The notes: generated by a model from the letters alone, not told the origin. A stretch of 64,000 nucleotides of DNA from Melampsora larici-populina 98AG31 (GCF_000204055.1 NW_006768811.1:450406-514405), one strand, 5' to 3'. Numbered from the stretch's first letter, positions 1-12,405 are shown. A program made the numbers and translations.

Positions 1-99
1 GGGGGGGTTCTGGGCCCTGGAAAAGCTAAGAACCAGAGTGGCCAAAGCGATGTGGCGGAAATATCGCCAAGAAAGAAGCGCCCGTGGATTGTAAATTGA
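1..99 (+). other. Possible 3' end of a coding region cut by the window edge
   Basis: Two forward frames stay open from the window edge, to stops at about 92-94 and 97-99. The third-frame peptide ends in a basic tail (SPRKKRPWIVN) and the first-frame one is also Arg/Lys-rich. The stretch is more GC-rich than the AT-rich DNA just downstream. No family is recognisable, so this is only a candidate. Confidence 0.25.
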
Positions 100-421
100 T
101 TCATCTATAAGCTTACCAACGTATAACTTTTTTAATCTCATTTAGTAATCTCATTTATTGGCATCCTGTCATCATAATTCACTACAGGAAGCAAAAGTGT
201 AACTTCAATTTCAAATCAATATTATTCTCATTCAAGTTATTCTCATGTTTTAGTATAAAAACTCGATAAAAATGTAATCGATTTCAACTTAAGCTCACAG
301 CACCCTTTGAAATCACAAAACAATTAAAAACTTGATAGAAATTGTGAAATTACAATTGTATTTATAACGATCTTGGATTACATGTATGAAAAAAATTGTA
401 ATTGAATCAAATACATATCAG

Positions 422-1624
422 TCAGTTACCTGCCAACTTTCCTCGGATCCAGCCCAATTGTAACTCTTTTTCTTCAAGACCCACAAACATTTTAGCATAA
501 TCGACATCTTTCTTTAATAATTCCATCGATTTGTAAAGTTCATCTTGACTTAAACCTAGCTTGCGTAAACCTCGAGTAGCAGTGGTGAGGAAATCATATG
601 GCTGAGCTGAACTGCTAGAGGCTACTGCATTACTATCGTTCGACATATGAGCTATAAACTTTTCTGAGATTCCATCAATCCCATCTATGAAATCTTCACC
701 AGCTTGTGCAGCAGTCTTGCGTTTTTGTTTTTGAAATGGCCTACGAGGTTTGGCTTTTGAATCTATTCCTGGTGATCGATCACGTTTAAATTGCTTGCCT
801 TTCATGACTTTGTTGCCAGGACGAGCGGTAGCTGCTGGTGTATCTGAATCGGATTGAATCGCACGTTGAAGTCGATCTTCATCTAAGCTACCATGTTCAC
901 TTCCATCACCGCTCATTGACTTTCCACTTGAGGTATCATTTCCTTCATCTTTTTCAACTTCTTTATCTTCTTCAACATCTCCAACAGCATTGTTCGCAGG
1001 AGCAAAAGAGTCGACTTTCTGAGTTCCCTTGGCCATCCCAGGATCCACAATCACACCGACAGAATCGAAAAGCGGGAAGGGGTTCCTTCTGAACCAACCT
1101 AAACGCTTGTTAGTTCCAGACTGGGATGAGAAAGTGACAATGTTAGCAATCAGAAAAGAAGGAAGGTATGAATGCACTGGACTTACTGGTACCTTTGCCA
1201 TCTCATTCCAGATCTCGGGACTGAGCTCGACCATATTCGTTTCGGGGTTCCATCCGGCACCGCTTTTCTTCAACAAATCACTCGCATCTTTGTATCGTTT
1301 GTTAAGCTTGATTTGGAATGAACAGACAATCAGCATACAGTAGAAAGAAAGAGACAAAAGTGAAATACCTACAACATTATAATGAGCATGTACCATCTCA
1401 CCAGTCTTTTTTTTAGTCGCGCCTTCAGTACCCTTCAATTCAGTTGCGACTGCTGCCCAAGTTGCTTTAGAAAAACCTTTATTACTTTTATTATTTCTTT
1501 GAGTTTTTGTAAGATGTTCTATCATTTTCGATTCTTGCTGACTGGTCCATTCGCACTTGGATGAGGGTGTTGAGACGATCGGACTGTCTTCAACTGATTG
1601 AGACATGTTGGTGGAGGCCGGCAT
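422..1624 (-). CDS. Myb/SANT-like DNA-binding domain protein
   Basis: The model has three exons (1624-1373, 1306-1187, 1120-422) and gives 356 aa in frame; both introns (1307-1372 and 1121-1186) are 66 bp, so the unspliced frame also stays open. The N-terminal half has the Myb/SANT-like pattern seen in many fungal and plant proteins: a Trp-containing helix (CEWTSQQESKMIEHL), then KGFSKATWAAV, then a KDASDLLKKSGAGWNPETN segment with the typical GWxP turn. The C-terminal half is acidic, then Lys/Arg-rich (NLS-like KAKPRRPFQKQKRK). The domain is often linked to Harbinger-type transposons, but no inverted repeats flank this gene, so it may be a host or domesticated copy. The function is probably DNA binding. 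The first donor site is less certain than the second. Confidence 0.75.
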   Translation of the reverse strand: MPASTNMSQSVEDSPIVSTPSSKCEWTSQQESKMIEHLTKTQRNNKSNKGFSKATWAAVATELKGTEGATKKKTGEMVHAHYNVVGISLLSLSFYCMLIVCSFQIKLNKRYKDASDLLKKSGAGWNPETNMVELSPEIWNEMAKVPVSPVHSYLPSFLIANIVTFSSQSGTNKRLGWFRRNPFPLFDSVGVIVDPGMAKGTQKVDSFAPANNAVGDVEEDKEVEKDEGNDTSSGKSMSGDGSEHGSLDEDRLQRAIQSDSDTPAATARPGNKVMKGKQFKRDRSPGIDSKAKPRRPFQKQKRKTAAQAGEDFIDGIDGISEKFIAHMSNDSNAVASSSSAQPYDFLTTATRGLRKLGLSQDELYKSMELLKKDVDYAKMFVGLEEKELQLGWIRGKLAGN

Positions 1625-3373
1625 GTCGAGATTGATAAGGAAATGGATTGAAGAACTAATTGAATAACAATCAAGTGAAGATTTTTAAGTTGAAAGTGGC
1701 TTGAAGGATAGCTTGAAGTCGACTTTGAGCTTTGATGAAAGGGAAGATAAAGATGAGTTGACCAGATTTGTGATTGAATTGTTTGAACTTGAGGTGTTGA
1801 ATCGTTGAGGTTGTTTGTGATGAGAGAAAAAGAAAGAAAAAACTTTGATTTTTTTCGGTGAAGTACAAAAAAGACGAATCGGTACTTTGAGATGAAAGAT
1901 ATCGAAAAGATATCTGTTGAAGATTCATAAAAAAAACGATGGAAAGTCGTTTTGGAGAATATGTACAAATTCTACATATAAATGTCAAAATACGTATATG
2001 TGTTTTGTTGTACTTTGGTTTACCGAATTGGTTTTCCGGGTCATATATACAACCGAAATTCGATATGTTTTTTTGGTGGTGCATATTCGGTCGCATATGT
2101 TACATATGCGTTACCGAAGTGGGTGGTATATGGAAGAAGATTGCGGTACATCTGATATATGTATAATCTAGGAGAAAGCACATGTGCTTGTGTCAATTGG
2201 ATCTCAACAGTTGTAGGTTTGTGTACAGTCGTTTGCAAAAAGCTTGTCCAAATTTGCCCGCAAAACTCGAGCGATTTGGGATCATTTGGCAGTGAATTTG
2301 TGACAAGCATTTTGAAAACGACTGTAAATACCCCTATTGTTGGAACAGCTGTATATCGAGGGTTGAAACTTGATATGGGGTTAGGGTACACCGGGTCGAC
2401 ATATCACAGTCGGGATGACTCGGACTTGTGGTCAAGGATGTGGAGTCAAGATTTTTCAGATCGGTGGCTGGGCGCTGTTTGCCCCTTCCTAAAACCTCTG
2501 ATCAAGTTTGAGTATCATCTGCTCGCTGCCTTCTCATTTTACACTTTTTTATTTTCATCACCATCACGTTGACTACAAAAGTTATCATCAGTTGAACTTG
2601 ATATCAACTCAAGCTTCTTCATCAACCGGTTGAACATTGCGTGGACCTATCCAGAGCTCATAAGTTTACTCAAATCATTCCCAGACGTGGAGATTTTCGT
2701 CTCCTGTGATTACCTCCGACTTTCAAACGATCCCCTTTCGCATCAGGTTGCTCTTGAATTCTTTCGTCCATCGCCTTTCGAAACTCGGAGTCGCATTCTC
2801 AACTGCCCTCAGGACTGACTGATCGAATCTGGAGAAATTAAGACTTGCTCATACTCATTTCACATCACGTTATCAACTATCTCTTCTATCACTTCCCGCT
2901 CTTGCACATCAAAGCCTCCCTAACGCCTCAAGCTAAGTTTGCCATTGCCATATCGTCTAATTTTGATCTCGTCACTTTATTCAAAGATTCAAAGCAGTTC
3001 AAGCCCAGTACACGTCTTGTGCGTCTCTGCCATCTAGAAACATCAGTCACGCTCGGAAAGAACATCACTTTGTATCACACCGTGTATCGTGGTCTGGTGC
3101 TATACCTCCTCAAGCTTGCCTGCCCTTTGCCGATCTTACGAGCCGCTACCCTTTATATCAACTCCAAGTCGTTTCCTCTTCCTCACCTCATTTAAAATTC
3201 GAACATTTTTCAAACACAGACATTGAGCTACTTCAAGTTCCTCATTGCATTTTCATTGCGATCACTCGTAAGGTCCTCAAATTATTGTCAAAGTTTCAGG
3301 AGGTGATCAAGACCTCATTACCATCACCCAAAGTCATTCAACGCAAAGCTTCATCAATACCTTCAATTCAAGA
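1625..3373. other. Intergenic region between divergent genes
   Basis: No convincing gene is visible. Short open frames exist in several frames but lack codon bias and recognisable motifs. The stretch should hold both divergent promoters. From about 2580 to 3370 the sequence is pyrimidine-rich, as expected for a fungal promoter or leader upstream of the start at 3374. Confidence 0.5.
2222..2330. repeat. Short inverted-repeat element (possible MITE)
   Basis: An arm starting at 2224 (ACAGTCGTTTGCAAAAAGC) is matched imperfectly in inverted orientation by the arm ending at about 2327. The arms are roughly 30 bp around a central part of about 40 bp. A similar string, TGTTTGCAAAAAGCTTG, recurs near 30377, which suggests a dispersed repeat. 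No clear target duplication was found. Confidence 0.35.
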
Positions 3374-6300
3374 ATGAGCCGTCATCATCCATACGCAGGC
3401 TATGATGAGCCTCGTGGTGGTGGTGGTCATCGTAGAAACGGATCCTCCGGTCGATTTCCCACACGTGGTGCCTCAGGACCCTCTGGTGCTTGGCACAGTC
3501 GGCGAGGAGGCCATGGCGGCCCAGGACAAAACTGGGAAAATGATTCATCAAGCGGCAGAGGTTACGGTGATTTTGGACAATTTGAGCACGATGCTCCCAC
3601 GAGCATGTATACTGGAGGTCGAGGAGGGAAGGGTGGAAGAGGCAGAGGTTCAAGAGGCAAAGTAAAGGGTCAAATGTCTAGAGGCGATGTCGGTGAGCTG
3701 CTCTTTGTAAAGATCATTGTCACTTTCCCCGCTTTGTTTCTTGAAACCTCCATCTGTACTCCTCCGAGATGTGCGATGCTTTTACGCATTGCTCTTACTC
3801 TTCGCAACTTGAGCCGGAATGATAAACTTCAAGTCAGCAACGTCCCAATCAGGCATCTTCGCATTGACTACCTATCGTGCGTCCAATACGCCAATCACTC
3901 CCGCGTCCTCGAATTCATGGATTGAGATTGAAGTAGCCCAACCTGTTCGACGTTAAGTTCGCCGTAACGAAAAACTTGCCCAGTTGCTGGTCTAATCAGG
4001 CGTTATGTTCGAAGTGGCCTTTATCTTTTGCATACATATCTGCACTTTCAAGACTTGATTGAATCAAGACCTCACATACAATACGGCTTCTGTTATATAT
4101 ATCGACCCGAGTTTGATATTTGGATTGCACCGTTACGATACTTGAAGTCCAACTTCCATTGGCTCCACAACCAAGCATGATCAGGATCATCATTACTTTC
4201 TATCAAACCTTTCAATGAGATGAAGATAACCATTCAGCACCACAATCTCAACGGTGATTTGGGTTGGTCTCTCTAGATCCTTTTCACGAAGTCATGACCA
4301 ATGGGACGTGACTTCAGAGGGCAAAGAGCCAAGTTTGCCGCACTGAATAAGCAACTATCATCTCATCACTATTTGTACAAGATCTTGCCTCTGCGCCATG
4401 TAGCTTCCATCATAGAATTTGACTCATTGACATTACCTCTTTCGTATGTAAAGACGAGCGCGACCTTTCCATTGACGAGCGCATTCAACGAGAAAGACCT
4501 TGTCGGACACTGTTTGTACGAAACGTCAAGGTGAGTGTACGCTTGGGATTGGAGTCCTCTGTGATACCCTTTTTGACTGAAGACTGACATCTTTTGTGTG
4601 CATTCTGAAAGTATGAGACAAACCCAATGGAAGTACGCGAGAAATTCGATCAAATGGGAGAGATTAAGACTTTCTTCGACTTGATCTCTAATCGCGGGAT
4701 GGTATTCATCACATACGTGAGTTTTCATAATGTCCTCAAACAATTTTTAGCGACGATGCAGATATCTTTACCCTTCATCAGTATGATGTCCGAGCTGCAA
4801 CTATGGCTAAAGAACAACTACAAGGTAGCGAAGTATCAGGAAGACCAGTGAGTTCAAACATCTTTCTTACAAGTATGGCAAGGCTCACCGCATGATGCTG
4901 ATTGCCTCGTTTCAATTCTTCAACTTGTGTAAAGATCGACGTACATTACTCCTTACCTAAAGACAACGAGTTAGAGAGAAGATGCGACCGAGACAAAAAC
5001 CAGGCTACCCTTTTTCTCGCCATCAGTGGTGCCAACCGAGCAATTGACGATGGGGAGTTAAACGACAAATTCAGCGTATACGGCGAGATCAGAAGTATTA
5101 AACATTTCAAAGACTCTCCATAGTCAGCCCTGCATTTCTATATCATTTATTTTACCTCAGCAAGCTTCCCAACCTTGTCACTATCACTAATAACCTTTGT
5201 GGAATTACTACCGGACCGCAGTCAACGATTTATAGAGTTCTGGGATAGTCGAGCTTGTGAAGCTGCCCATGATGATTTGGTCGGTTCTCAATATCTTGGA
5301 GGAAAGCTAGATCTCAAGTTTTCTTGGGACACTGGAATGGTACCTAAAACTAGATTGTAAGAAGATTGTCTAGTCAACTCTCGAACATCAAGTTTGTGTT
5401 CTGACGAGCTATTATGCTGCTTGATAGGCCTAGGGACATGAGGGGAGGAGATCACCGAGGCGATGGGCATTCGGGTGGTGCCACACATTACGACCAAGAA
5501 TATGGATATAACAGCAGGAATGGAGCTTCTGATTATGGGCGTGGTCCTCCTGCCCACGCAGGTCATGGAGGCGGAGGCTATAGATATGGTGACAACAGTT
5601 ACGATAACGGCTCTCAGCTCGGTAAGACAGGTCGCCTAGTATGCTACTGATGCCATCCTGCGTTCTGACGTGACTTGTTTTGATTGCAGACATGGGACAA
5701 GCGAATCCTGGACATCCTTTCTCGACATCTTATGGAGGTGATTATAACAATGCCTCGAGGATGCAAGGTCCATCAGGCTCTAATGCCGTCAACGCCTTCA
5801 ATGGCGGTGTCAATTCATTCAGTCACATGAACCAAGATCCCTCTCATATGTCTTTTGCGAATTCAAGCATTCCTAACACCCAAAGCATGGGAAATGGTTA
5901 TCCCATCCCAAACATCTCTGGTGAGAGCGGAGGAAGCCGTCTCAATCAAGCACAAAAAGTCCAAGACGTACGTGCCTCGATAAGTATGCCAATTTGATAT
6001 TTCCTATCGGGATCCTTGACCAAGAGCTATCCATATTACAGTTGCTCGCTTCTTTAACCAAGGTAGGCGGCTTGGCAGTGGCACCTACGCCAGAAGCCCA
6101 CCCAGGTTCACAGCTTAATCCGTCAAGCGCGCCAATGTCCAATCCAGGCACACAGTCCATGTATGGTACTTTGGGCAACCCAGCTGCATCTAATAGTTAT
6201 GCATCAACGTATCCTACACAATCTTCGATTCCTGAAAATATGTATCGATCGACGTCAAACGCATTACTAGGTTTGAGCACTCCAGCCAGTCAAATTCCTG

Positions 6301-6971
6301 CAAACTCTCCTTACGGTCAGGTTCCAAACCTAGTCAATCACATCACAGGTAAATGGCTCCAAATTTGCCTGTATGCATCGTTGTTGTACTCAATCTGTCA
6401 TATTCATCTCCAGTAGATCAGACTCATCAACCAAATGGTTCTCAGCCTTCGGCCGTTGCTTCAGGCTCCTTACCATCGGTCCCTGGAGCTGGACAATTGA
6501 CACCTGCGATCTTGGCGCTCTTAGGACAAGCATCAGCTGCTGCCACTTCGAACACGGCATTACCTGATACATCCAATAAAGCGATCCTCCCTGGTCAGGA
6601 CTCAGCTGCAGCATATCCACCCTCTAATGGATTTCAATTACCGGTCTATGGCGCACCAACAAATGCCTCTGCGACCCCTGCATCGAATGAAGTCCCTACC
6701 GGCCCTAGAGCTATGAGTACGGTGTACCCTGCCACTGCTACAGCCACTACACGCGCGCCAACTGCCTCTGGTACTGTTGGAAACGTACAATCAGAGGCGC
6801 CTGTAAATCCTTCTCCTCAAGTCGCCGTTCAACAGTTGTTAGCGCTACTGGTAAGTTGTTCTCTGGACAATGCGTTCTTGAAGACGTCGTCAGACTCCTG
6901 ACTTTGTGGTTTATGATCACGCTTGATTTCATTCATAATAGCAACAACAACAGCAGCAAAAAAGCAGGTAG
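3374..6971 (+). CDS. Two-RRM RNA-binding protein, Mei2-like
   Basis: An eleven-exon model gives 711 aa: 3374-3692, 4454-4530, 4612-4716, 4782-4847, 4935-5122, 5222-5356, 5428-5621, 5690-5967, 6042-6348, 6414-6850, 6942-6971. The first intron is long and its acceptor (AAAG at 4450-4453) is the weakest call; an alternative exon near 3870-3950 is possible. Residues 1-105 are Gly/Arg-rich (RGG type). RRM1 begins near residue 124 (RTLFVRNV) and has the second RNP-like strand NRGMVFITYYD; it ends in a GRPIDVHYSLPKD linker typical of Mei2-like proteins. RRM2 spans about 211-290 and has weaker RNP motifs. The tail is Asn/Gln/Ser/Ala/Pro-rich, ending in a Gln run. I see no third, Mei2-type C-terminal RRM. 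The role is post-transcriptional RNA binding; the target is unknown. Confidence 0.8.
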
Positions 6972-9606
6972 GTTGACTTACCTCGTCTTGAAAAGTTTTC
7001 ATATCACATACCCCTATCTTTTTTCAGTATTTCTTGTTTTATCTTTGATTATCTTCTTCTTTGTGTATTCTATGTGTGTGGTAAAGCAGACTAACAACCA
7101 TCACATTGATTTTCACTAGCATCTTTTGCTTTTTATCACCCAATTTGATCGTGTTATCTTTTTTTCTTATCTTTTTATTGATCTGTGCTCTCAAAAATAA
7201 AAGCGATTCCTGCATCGTGCCAATCCTAGTAGTGTTTTTGGATTCTTTTTTTCTTGAAACTCATCTGTCCTCTCAGGGCTGAGTGCTAATTATGAATATC
7301 ATAATAATCTACAACAGAAGTCTTAAATAACCTTGATTTACAACATCAAGCTATCCATTATGAACTTTAAACATGAGAGCTAGGGAAAAATGATTGCATA
7401 CATGAACAAGTTGTATCCAAGGATGTCACCTTTTTTTGCTGTATCTGATCTCACCGCTTCTAAAACCTCGTGGATTAAGGCTTGGACAGTAAAGTGAACA
7501 AAAGCCACATGCCGCCATATATGATCTTCGCTAGAGCCTGGAATGACGATCATCTCACTGAAAAGGACAAGACGATAATGGTATTGAGAATCACACGGAT
7601 CATGTCTGTGAAGGGGCTTAGAATATAAAAAAGTCTTGAAATCCGAAATGCTTGAAGCAAAGTTAAACAAGTTTGCCATAAAAGGAAGTTTGCACACAAA
7701 CTATATACATAATTTCTGTGGCCATCTTTGTCACAAAAGAAAAAAGGAATTACAAATCTCAGGTCATTGAGCTTTTGCACATTCAGTTTGCATTTGATTA
7801 CCTTTAGAGTCTTTAGGATTTCTTAATAGCAGGGAGTCTGATGCGTAAAATAGGATGAGATTGGACCTGTATAATTCAGATTGAACCCGGCAAAGTTAAT
7901 TGCTACGATGATATTCTTTGTCCCAATTTCGAAAACTTGGTAGTAATAGTATCCTAGTTGATTGAAAGTCTGTAAGTATTCTGATAGTAGATACCACTGC
8001 GGTTGGGTTGAAGACTTGGAATAACCTGAATATTGATAAAGATTTGCTTTTTAAGATCCTTCGGAACAAGGCTACTTCCAAGTTTCCTTATTGATCACAT
8101 ATTTTGAGCAATGTTTAGTTCATTTTCTCACAATTCCGAACTCCTCTCACTGATCTTAATCTTTTTGGCTTCGGCGAACCCCTATACATTTGACATAGAG
8201 TATCTTTTGGACGTTCGCACTATATAAGAGGCTCGGAATGTGGTCTAACAGGTCCAAAAAAATGTTGATTTTATTTACAGTAACGAGATGCAAGATCGAA
8301 AAAGTACACGAAGGGTTCCAGAAAGGGTTCCAAAGTGGATTGCAAAAAGGGTTCCAGGATGAAGAGAGGTAGACATAAGAGTATCTGACACGAAGACTAG
8401 ATCAAGGACCAAACCAACCACGAGCTAAAAGAAACCTACCTAACTTTGCCGCTATGAATCCAGCAGTACCTTTCATACAGTCATTCAAGGTGGTTAGCCC
8501 AGGCAGCATCTTTGAAAAGCCTGAGATTGTTAAATCACTCGGGAAGTTATCATCTTGTCTAAAATTCAAAGAGTCGTATGTTAAAAGTGTTAAATATTTC
8601 TCTTGGGAGTGAAAGAAACTTTCTCACCTGTAAATCCGATACTTTCCATCCTCACATTTCCTCAAATAAATTATCACCAAGAATCGTGCGGCATGAACTG
8701 GAGATGCAGTACGCATGTTACCGTATTCAAACAAATCTGAATAAGCAAAGAAGGAGGTGGAGAATTAGTGAGCTTTTCTGTGCAACGATACGTGATTTGG
8801 TATTTGAAGCAAGCGGGGACTGACCTATGAAACCTCGAGTCATATCTTCGTTGAACATCACTGAATTGAATTCTATTGTGCAGCTCTTTGATCCAAGCCG
8901 ACTAGTCTCGCAAGGGTGACAAGGCGGAATGGACGTCGATCAGCAAGAAGTCTAACGACCACGGTCCATCAACATACACCGTAAGATGTCAACTCACAGC
9001 ATAGCATAGATTCCTTTTAAGTCTTCCAATGAGTTCTCTTGACTATACGGCTGATTGAAAAGTGGGTGATATATCCGAGCATCATGAGTAAAGTACCTAG
9101 AGTAGAGTCTACAGTTAGCATGACCGTTTAACAAATGCAAAGAAGGATTGATGGTATGTCTATACTGACTTCTCAACATTCTTCACTATAATACTTGCGT
9201 CAGCAGGCTCAGTGATACACCTCACGACATCTTCAATCTAAAGAGGTACATGCGATCAGCTTTTTGTAATCTGCTTTGCTGGATCATGCAGAGAACTGCG
9301 TGAAACGTTTCTTACCTCAGCTACTGGATTGTCCATTGGAACTTGTGATCTGTGCTGATGAATGAAAGGAATAAGAATGCGAAGGGATACGGTTAAAATA
9401 TTATATGGAAGTGAGGAGCTTAGAAAATTTCCACACCACAAGCCGGTGATTTATATGCAGCGTACGCTCCGTGCTCTGAGTCTCCGACCGATGAGAAAGA
9501 AATGAAGTGATTAAGATTGATTGTTTGCACAGATTTAAGCAAATTTAGCTTTCGTGGTTCTCGCTCGGAACTCTTGCCGCCGTGACCACCCGCGACTATT
9601 AATATT
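6972..9606. other. Gene-free stretch with no identified element
   Basis: Short open frames occur on both strands, but none has a recognisable domain or consistent coding character. Small repeats of the string GGGTTCCA occur around 8316-8360. The stretch holds the 3' region of the RRM gene and unassigned DNA. Confidence 0.45.
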
Positions 9607-9699
9607 TAGTTGATGGAAGTTGGAGGCAATAACAGGTCTGTGATGCCCTTAGATGTTCTGGGCCGCACGCGCGCTACACTGACCAAGCCAGCGAGTATA
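9607..9699 (+). rRNA. 18S rRNA gene fragment, about 90 nt, ending at a transposon border
   Basis: From about 9613 the sequence follows a universally conserved part of the small-subunit rRNA, including GGCAATAACAGGTCTGTGAT and GATGTTCTGGGCCGCACGCG, on to GCGAGTATA. At least two changes against the eukaryotic consensus as I know it (GTTGGAGG for GTTTGAGG, CTGACCAAGCC for CTGACAGAGCC) mark it as a decayed copy. It stops at the TA duplication of the Tc1/mariner element. The expected downstream rRNA sequence is not found on the far side of that element at 14291. Confidence 0.85.
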
Positions 9700-9817
9700 C
9701 TGTCGTTCCTGAAAAGGTTGCCACATCGCCCAAAAAACAAAGAGGTGGTGGTCCGTGCGCCCTGTCAGAAACAGACAGGATGGAAGCGCTAAGGATGTCA
9801 AAGAACTCACCTGTCAG
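9700..9817 (+). repeat. Left terminal inverted repeat of the 4.6-kb Tc1/mariner element
   Basis: It matches 14171-14288 in inverted orientation over about 118 nt with one difference. It contains the palindrome CCTGTCAGAAACAGACAGG at 9761-9779, which would form a 6-bp stem. Similarity continues inward in diverged form, with GAAAGGACCC on both sides. Confidence 0.93.
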
Positions 9818-9973
9818 TCAGTCGAGGAAGGTCAAGGAGAGAATTGAAGGCCTCGAAAGGACCCTCTTCTACATACGTAGACCACCACCACTCCTGAGTT
9901 TACGGCCAACCACTCACAATAACCATATATTTTCACTTTCAACGTCTTTATTTAAGCAAAAATCATCTAAAAA

Positions 9974-12006
9974 ATGAATCCTCCAAACCCTACAAACATA
10001 TACGCCAGGTAATTGGAAAATTATTGATTCTTCTAATTGTATTATGATTTTTGCTGACATGGAGTCCTTTGAACAGGGTTGAAGCTTATAAGGGGCCACT
10101 TGTACCCATCCGATTTCCACCACCTTACATACCACCAAGTTACACCAAGAACACCACAATCCGTCAAAGGCCTGTGCTGGGTAACATAACCAACTTTCAA
10201 CCACCACCAACTCTCCAGCCAGTACAGTTTAGTCAAGAGAGATTGGATGATGTTGAGTGGGTGGATGATTCTGTAAACCACGCTCATCATCCCACTGGCA
10301 TCAGTGATTCCACCGGCCAGGCTCACTTCAATAACCGACATGTGGATTACTCCAACACCTACGACTTTACTCAAGAAAGTCCTTTGAAACATGCAGGTAT
10401 GTTGTCCATCTCAATGCCTATGTAGCCTGTCTATATTCTCGTTCTGATGAACATCATTGTCTATGTAGCCGAGCGTGTGGACTCTGTATACCCTGTTCTT
10501 CAAACAGGCATTAGGCCTCACACCCGAACGGTCCAATTCAACGTGGATGACAATGAATTGCCCAGCCCCGACGAGATTTACCAAGAAAGTCCATCAAAAG
10601 GTACGCCATTAGGCACTCTTTCACTATTGATCGTGATTTTCATGTAGCTTATACATATTCCTCTATGTAGCTGTAGCTCAAAAAGATAAAAAGATCCGTG
10701 ATTTTGCGTTCACCTTCATCTACCGCACTAAGAAACCAGTAGACCCAAGCAAGGCTTCCAATGGACCTAAAGGCCGAAACTCGCGCTCAAGTTATTTCAC
10801 ACACGAGGTGACAGGAACTCGCTCTTTGGACCTGACTGAAACTGCATTTGTGGCTTTCAAACAAAAGTTATTCAAACTGGCTGATGATATTGACATTGAC
10901 GAAGATTCTGATGGTATTAGTTCGATTTTGGAGGGAGCCGATGGCATTGGTGGAATTATCATTCAGATTTACATACCTGGTCATACTGTGTATGCAAAGG
11001 GCAAGGCGGTTTTAGTTAAGACGGAAGAACAATTGAAATCATTCTTCAAGGCGGTTGAGTTAGCCCCCCAAAATGAGCCTGGAATCGTAGTGACAATGGA
11101 AGACCCTGCAAAGCGAGCCCTACAAGATGAGAAAGTGAGTCATCACCTTAAGTTATTCCGTAGATTCTTGATCTGACCAACTCATTTGAAAACAGAAACT
11201 TTCGAAATCTCAGGCCAGGCTGGTTGCCCAAACGATCAAGAATACCGGAAATGAACCTAGTAATTCAGAGCTTGCGATTACGATTCCCGAGGATCCAACA
11301 GATGTACAACTCGCTCTTCTAATGAAAGAGTATGGCACAGGCTCAAACAACACCCGAGAAGGTTATCGTGTTCACCATCCAAAGGACAATTGCAAAGTGA
11401 TGCAATTGACCTTTGAACACTTGTATTTGTGGGCACAAGAACTAGTACGTTTGGTTATTCCTTGCGTTATTCCTTTGATTTCACGTCACCCCTAAACTTA
11501 CGTGGTTTGTATTTATAATATATATACAGGCGAAGGGTACTACCGGTGTCACCATACACAACCCACCCAAACTGGATGGTTTCAAGTGGGAACTCATTAA
11601 ACGTCCCATCGAATCTACCACACCGATGAAGCCCTCCAAAAGAACTAAATCAGAGGAAACCCAAACCCAAACAGACTGTCCCTACTCTGAATTACAAGGC
11701 CATTATGACTTTACTATCGATCGTGATCTTTTGGAAGGTTTCAAGAGTCGAACAACTTTGGGAGACTACCTACTATATGCCTGTGTGCCGCCAGACGAAG
11801 TCGAAGAAGTGACGAAGGTGTTACAGGCCAAGAAAATACGAAACTTTGATAAATTCTTATTTCCAAAAATTATCAATTTCAAAAACCTCGTTGATTATGG
11901 TGTCGAACCCGGTACAGCCTTTGATCTCATGTATTATGCTAAAGATTATTACAAATTTCTAGAACGCGAATACCTTGACCAAATGTTTCAGGACCGCGAA
12001 GATTGA
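9974..12006 (+). CDS. Transposon cargo protein of unknown function (558 aa)
   Basis: There are six exons: 9974-10008, 10077-10396, 10469-10600, 10671-11134, 11196-11444, 11530-12006. Two introns end in CTATGTAG. Residues 1-130 are Pro/Asn-rich and probably disordered. A central folded-looking region starts near KKIRDFAFTFIYRTKKPVDP and includes a Gly/Ile-rich strand (GADGIGGIIIQIYIPGHTVY) and several Lys/Glu helices. The last 90 residues (from TLGDYLLYACVPPDEVEEV) have the spacing of a SAM-like helical bundle, including a GVEPGTAFDL turn; this is an inference. It has no transposase motif, signal peptide or membrane segment. Its place inside the element, convergent with the transposase, suggests an accessory role in transposition or silencing, but nothing proves it. 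The splice sites and reading frame look intact. Confidence 0.8.
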
Positions 12007-12332
12007 AACAAGTTGTTCAACTCTCAAAACAACAAATATTTGTTTCACAATAGATTCAAGTCAAACATCTTTCTGACAATGTTTAACGAATAGAATTCCT
12101 TTCTAAAAAATTTGTCATCCACTTGTGTCCAAGTTCAAAACTTATTTTGTTTTTGTCTTATCGAGTTTGTTTCTGAAAAACTCTGCAAAGTAAACACTTC
12201 TTCGATTTATATAGATCAAATCATGTTTTCAACTGGATGACAAAGCAATAAAGGGTGTTTTGTCATCATAAAGACACACACTTGATATTCTCAAACGTGA
12301 TTCTTAAAGAAATCAATCCAAAGACTTCATCA

Positions 12333-12405
12333 ACAGAGCATAGACTCGTTGCGATCGATATTTTCAAACTTGAATTATCGATCGCAAAGAGTCTATGCTC
12401 CGTTA
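12333..12405. repeat. Long perfect-like hairpin between convergent transposon genes
   Basis: Arms 12333-12361 and 12377-12405 are near-perfect inverted repeats: GAGCATAGACTC with TTGCGATCGATA in the left arm is answered by TATCGATCGCAA with GAGTCTATGCTC. The loop is about 15 nt. It lies about 330 bp past the cargo stop and about 500 bp past the transposase stop, so both transcripts could read into it. Confidence 0.85.

Noticed and set aside
2159..2572. 137-codon forward open frame
   Set aside because: It overlaps the short inverted-repeat element, has no recognisable motif and conflicts with overlapping frames on both strands.
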